From Clostridia bacterium (lineage in GTDB: Bacteria > Bacillota > Clostridia > Christensenellales > Borkfalkiaceae), in assembly GCA_017504065.1 (NCBI GenBank), contig JAFVRU010000054.1, positions 1 through 7,582 of the forward strand: a DNA stretch of 7,582 nt, given 5' to 3'. The notes beneath the pieces are model-generated. The model did not search any database. It had not been told where the DNA came from and saw nothing but the letters and a program-made list of their open reading frames with translations. Of this stretch, positions 6,439 to 7,582 are shown one piece after another. A program made the translations under genes and the position numbers. Numbering within the stretch: the first letter of the stretch is position 1; every line of letters begins with the position of its first letter.

Positions 6439-7272
6439 TTAGTTTCTTTCCGTTTTTTGGATTCGCGCAAAAATTTCCGCGAGCGCGTCCGTTTCGTAAT
6501 CTTCAATCCGACCCGCGTCTGCGTATTCGGAAATCTTCGGATCGATGGGAATGCGCGCGATCGTCGGGATCGCGTATTCCGCCGCGATCTGTTCCGCTTT
6601 GCTGCGCCCGAAAATCTCCAACTTTTTCCCGCAATCAGGGCACTCGAAATAGCTCATATTCTCCACGAGCCCGAGTACGGGAATTTGCAGCATATTCGCC
6701 ATATTCACGGCTTTTTCGACGACCATTTTCACCAAATCCTGCGGAGTTGCCACTACGACGATGCCCGCAATGGGAATGCTTTGGAACACCGTCAAAGGCA
6801 CGTCGCCCGTTCCCGGCGGCATATCGATAAACAGCAAATCGACGTCTTTCCAAATAACGTCCGTCCAAAACTGCATGACCGCGCCTGCAATCACAGGACC
6901 ACGCCAAACCACGGGCGCAGTTTCTTCTTCGAGCAATAGATTCATGGACATAAGCTGCATGCCCGACGGGCTCAATACGGTATTGATTCCGTTTTCGTCG
7001 CCCGTAGCGTGTTCTTTGACTCCGAACATGCGGGGAATGGACGGGCCCGTAATATCCGCGTCCATAATCCCGACGGACAAGCCCTGTTTTTGCGCAAAAG
7101 CCGCAAGTAGCGCCGTCGTAAGCGATTTCCCGACCCCACCTTTACCGCTAACGATCCCGATGACTTTTTTCACCGACGATTGTTTATGCGGTTCTTTTAA
7201 CATACTTTCTTGTGTTCTCGAACTGCAGCTTTTTGAGCAGCTCGAACAATTATGCGAACAATTTTCCGACAT
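6439..7272 (-). CDS. mrp: Mrp/NBP35-family Fe-S cluster carrier ATPase
   Basis: Mrp (ApbC) proteins bind ATP and carry Fe-S clusters to client proteins in the cytoplasm. The 277-residue product has the deviant P-loop GKGGVGKS (43-50) with the signature lysine, DADITGPS (71-78) as switch I region, DMPPGTGD (150-157) as Walker B/switch II, and the CPDC pair (211-214) that ligates a bridging cluster between two subunits. It lacks the N-terminal DUF59 domain of E. coli-type Mrp. Instead it starts with a short Cys-rich segment (Cys5, 9, 12, 16), which recalls the N-terminal cluster site of eukaryotic NBP35 but with tighter spacing. The start is supported by an AAAGGAG site (7281-7287) 8 bases upstream and by the Cys segment, which a later start at Met24 would lose. 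It has a perfect consensus promoter and is first in a two-gene unit. Function is well supported by family; its clients are unknown. Confidence 0.95.
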   Translation of the reverse strand: MSENCSHNCSSCSKSCSSRTQESMLKEPHKQSSVKKVIGIVSGKGGVGKSLTTALLAAFAQKQGLSVGIMDADITGPSIPRMFGVKEHATGDENGINTVLSPSGMQLMSMNLLLEEETAPVVWRGPVIAGAVMQFWTDVIWKDVDLLFIDMPPGTGDVPLTVFQSIPIAGIVVVATPQDLVKMVVEKAVNMANMLQIPVLGLVENMSYFECPDCGKKLEIFGRSKAEQIAAEYAIPTIARIPIDPKISEYADAGRIEDYETDALAEIFARIQKTERN

Positions 7273-7299
7273 AGTGATAACTCCTTTCTATTTCCATTT

Positions 7300-7328
7300 A
7301 TTATACGCTCTTTCGCGTAATTTGTCAA
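7300..7328 (-). promoter_or_regulatory. Perfect consensus sigma-A promoter for mrp
   Basis: The minus strand has TTGACA (7323-7328), exactly 17 bases, then TATAAT (7300-7305): a full match to the consensus. Transcription should start near 7293, about 20 bases before the mrp ATG. It points away from the ffs promoter, with 40 bases between the two -35 boxes. Confidence 0.9.
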
Positions 7329-7368
7329 TATAATCCAAGGAAGGTTGAAAAAAACTTGATAAAAAAGG

Positions 7369-7397
7369 TTGCATTCCGTTTGGAAATGGTGTATAAT
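7369..7397 (+). promoter_or_regulatory. Promoter of the SRP RNA gene
   Basis: TTGCAT (7369-7374), a 17-base spacer and TATAAT (7392-7397) precede the conserved RNA by a few bases, placing the start near 7404. A-rich tracts at 7348-7354 and 7361-7366 lie just upstream of the -35 box, where an UP element would be; this would suit a highly expressed stable RNA. Confidence 0.85.
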
Positions 7398-7403
7398 ATA
7401 AAA

Positions 7404-7582
7404 GCTGCGCGTAGGCGGGGAGCTAGCGGCACCCTGTATCTGAAATCCGCTATATCAGAGCCGAATGCCTTTCTCGACGACGTTTATGGAAGGTTTGCGC
7501 GCCGTAAGGGACGTTGATCGCAAGGTCTTATGCAACGTAATGCCGTGAACCGTGTCAGGACAGGAATGTAGCAGCTCTAAGC
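7404..7582 (+). ncRNA. ffs: SRP RNA, large Alu-containing type (3' end cut off)
   Basis: This is the RNA of the signal recognition particle, which with Ffh targets nascent membrane and secreted proteins to the translocon. The Alu domain typical of Bacillus and Clostridium is recognisable: GGGGAG (7417-7422), TAGCGG (7424-7429) pairing with CCGCTA (7447-7452), CCCTGTA (7432-7438) and CCGAATGCC (7461-7469). The Ffh-binding helix 8 is complete: GTCAGG (7554-7559) faces AGCAGC (7570-7575), and a three-pair stem ACA/TGT (7560-7562, 7567-7569) closes the GGAA tetraloop (7563-7566). About 180 bases of an expected 260-270 are in the window; the 3' strand of the long S-domain stem lies beyond the edge. 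The 5' end is placed from the promoter and could be a few bases off. Confidence 0.96.

Overview
The window looks like ordinary chromosome from a low-GC-Gram-positive type bacterium, most likely an anaerobic member of the Clostridia. This is inferred from three things: the large Bacillus/Clostridium-type SRP RNA with an Alu domain, the gene order ECF ATPases - ecfT - truA that is typical of Firmicutes, and strong AAAGGAG ribosome binding sites with near-consensus sigma-A promoters. Base composition is middling, so an uncultured gut clostridial lineage is plausible, but the sequence cannot fix the genus.

Layout: all seven protein genes lie on the minus strand, and one RNA gene lies on the plus strand at the right edge. 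From right to left: (1) the SRP RNA gene (ffs) starts near 7404, reads rightward and is cut by the window end. (2) Diverging from it is mrp (Fe-S carrier P-loop ATPase), followed 24 bases later by a membrane-anchored ComEC-like metallo-beta-lactamase-fold protein. This two-gene unit has a perfect consensus promoter (7300-7328) and ends in a hairpin terminator (5379-5409). (3) A second unit starts at an extended -10 promoter (5243-5271) and carries a fused EcfA1-EcfA2 ATPase, ecfT, truA and an uncharacterised four-helix membrane protein, with overlaps or gaps of 4-11 bases. It ends in a strong terminator (805-845). (4) mnmE has its own promoter (754-782) and runs off the left edge, cut in its P-loop.

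How the genes work together: the fused ATPase and EcfT form the energising module of an ECF vitamin/metal importer. No substrate-binding S component is present, so this is probably a shared (group II) module serving S components encoded elsewhere. TruA and MnmE are tRNA modification enzymes, Mrp handles Fe-S clusters, and SRP RNA serves membrane protein targeting. These are housekeeping functions.

I did not find a convincing undescribed system. The items most worth a second look are the single-chain EcfA1-EcfA2 fusion with its lysine/proline-rich insertion, the unknown membrane protein co-transcribed with it, and the compact four-cysteine N-terminus of Mrp. No CRISPR array, insertion sequence, tRNA, rRNA or prophage gene was seen.
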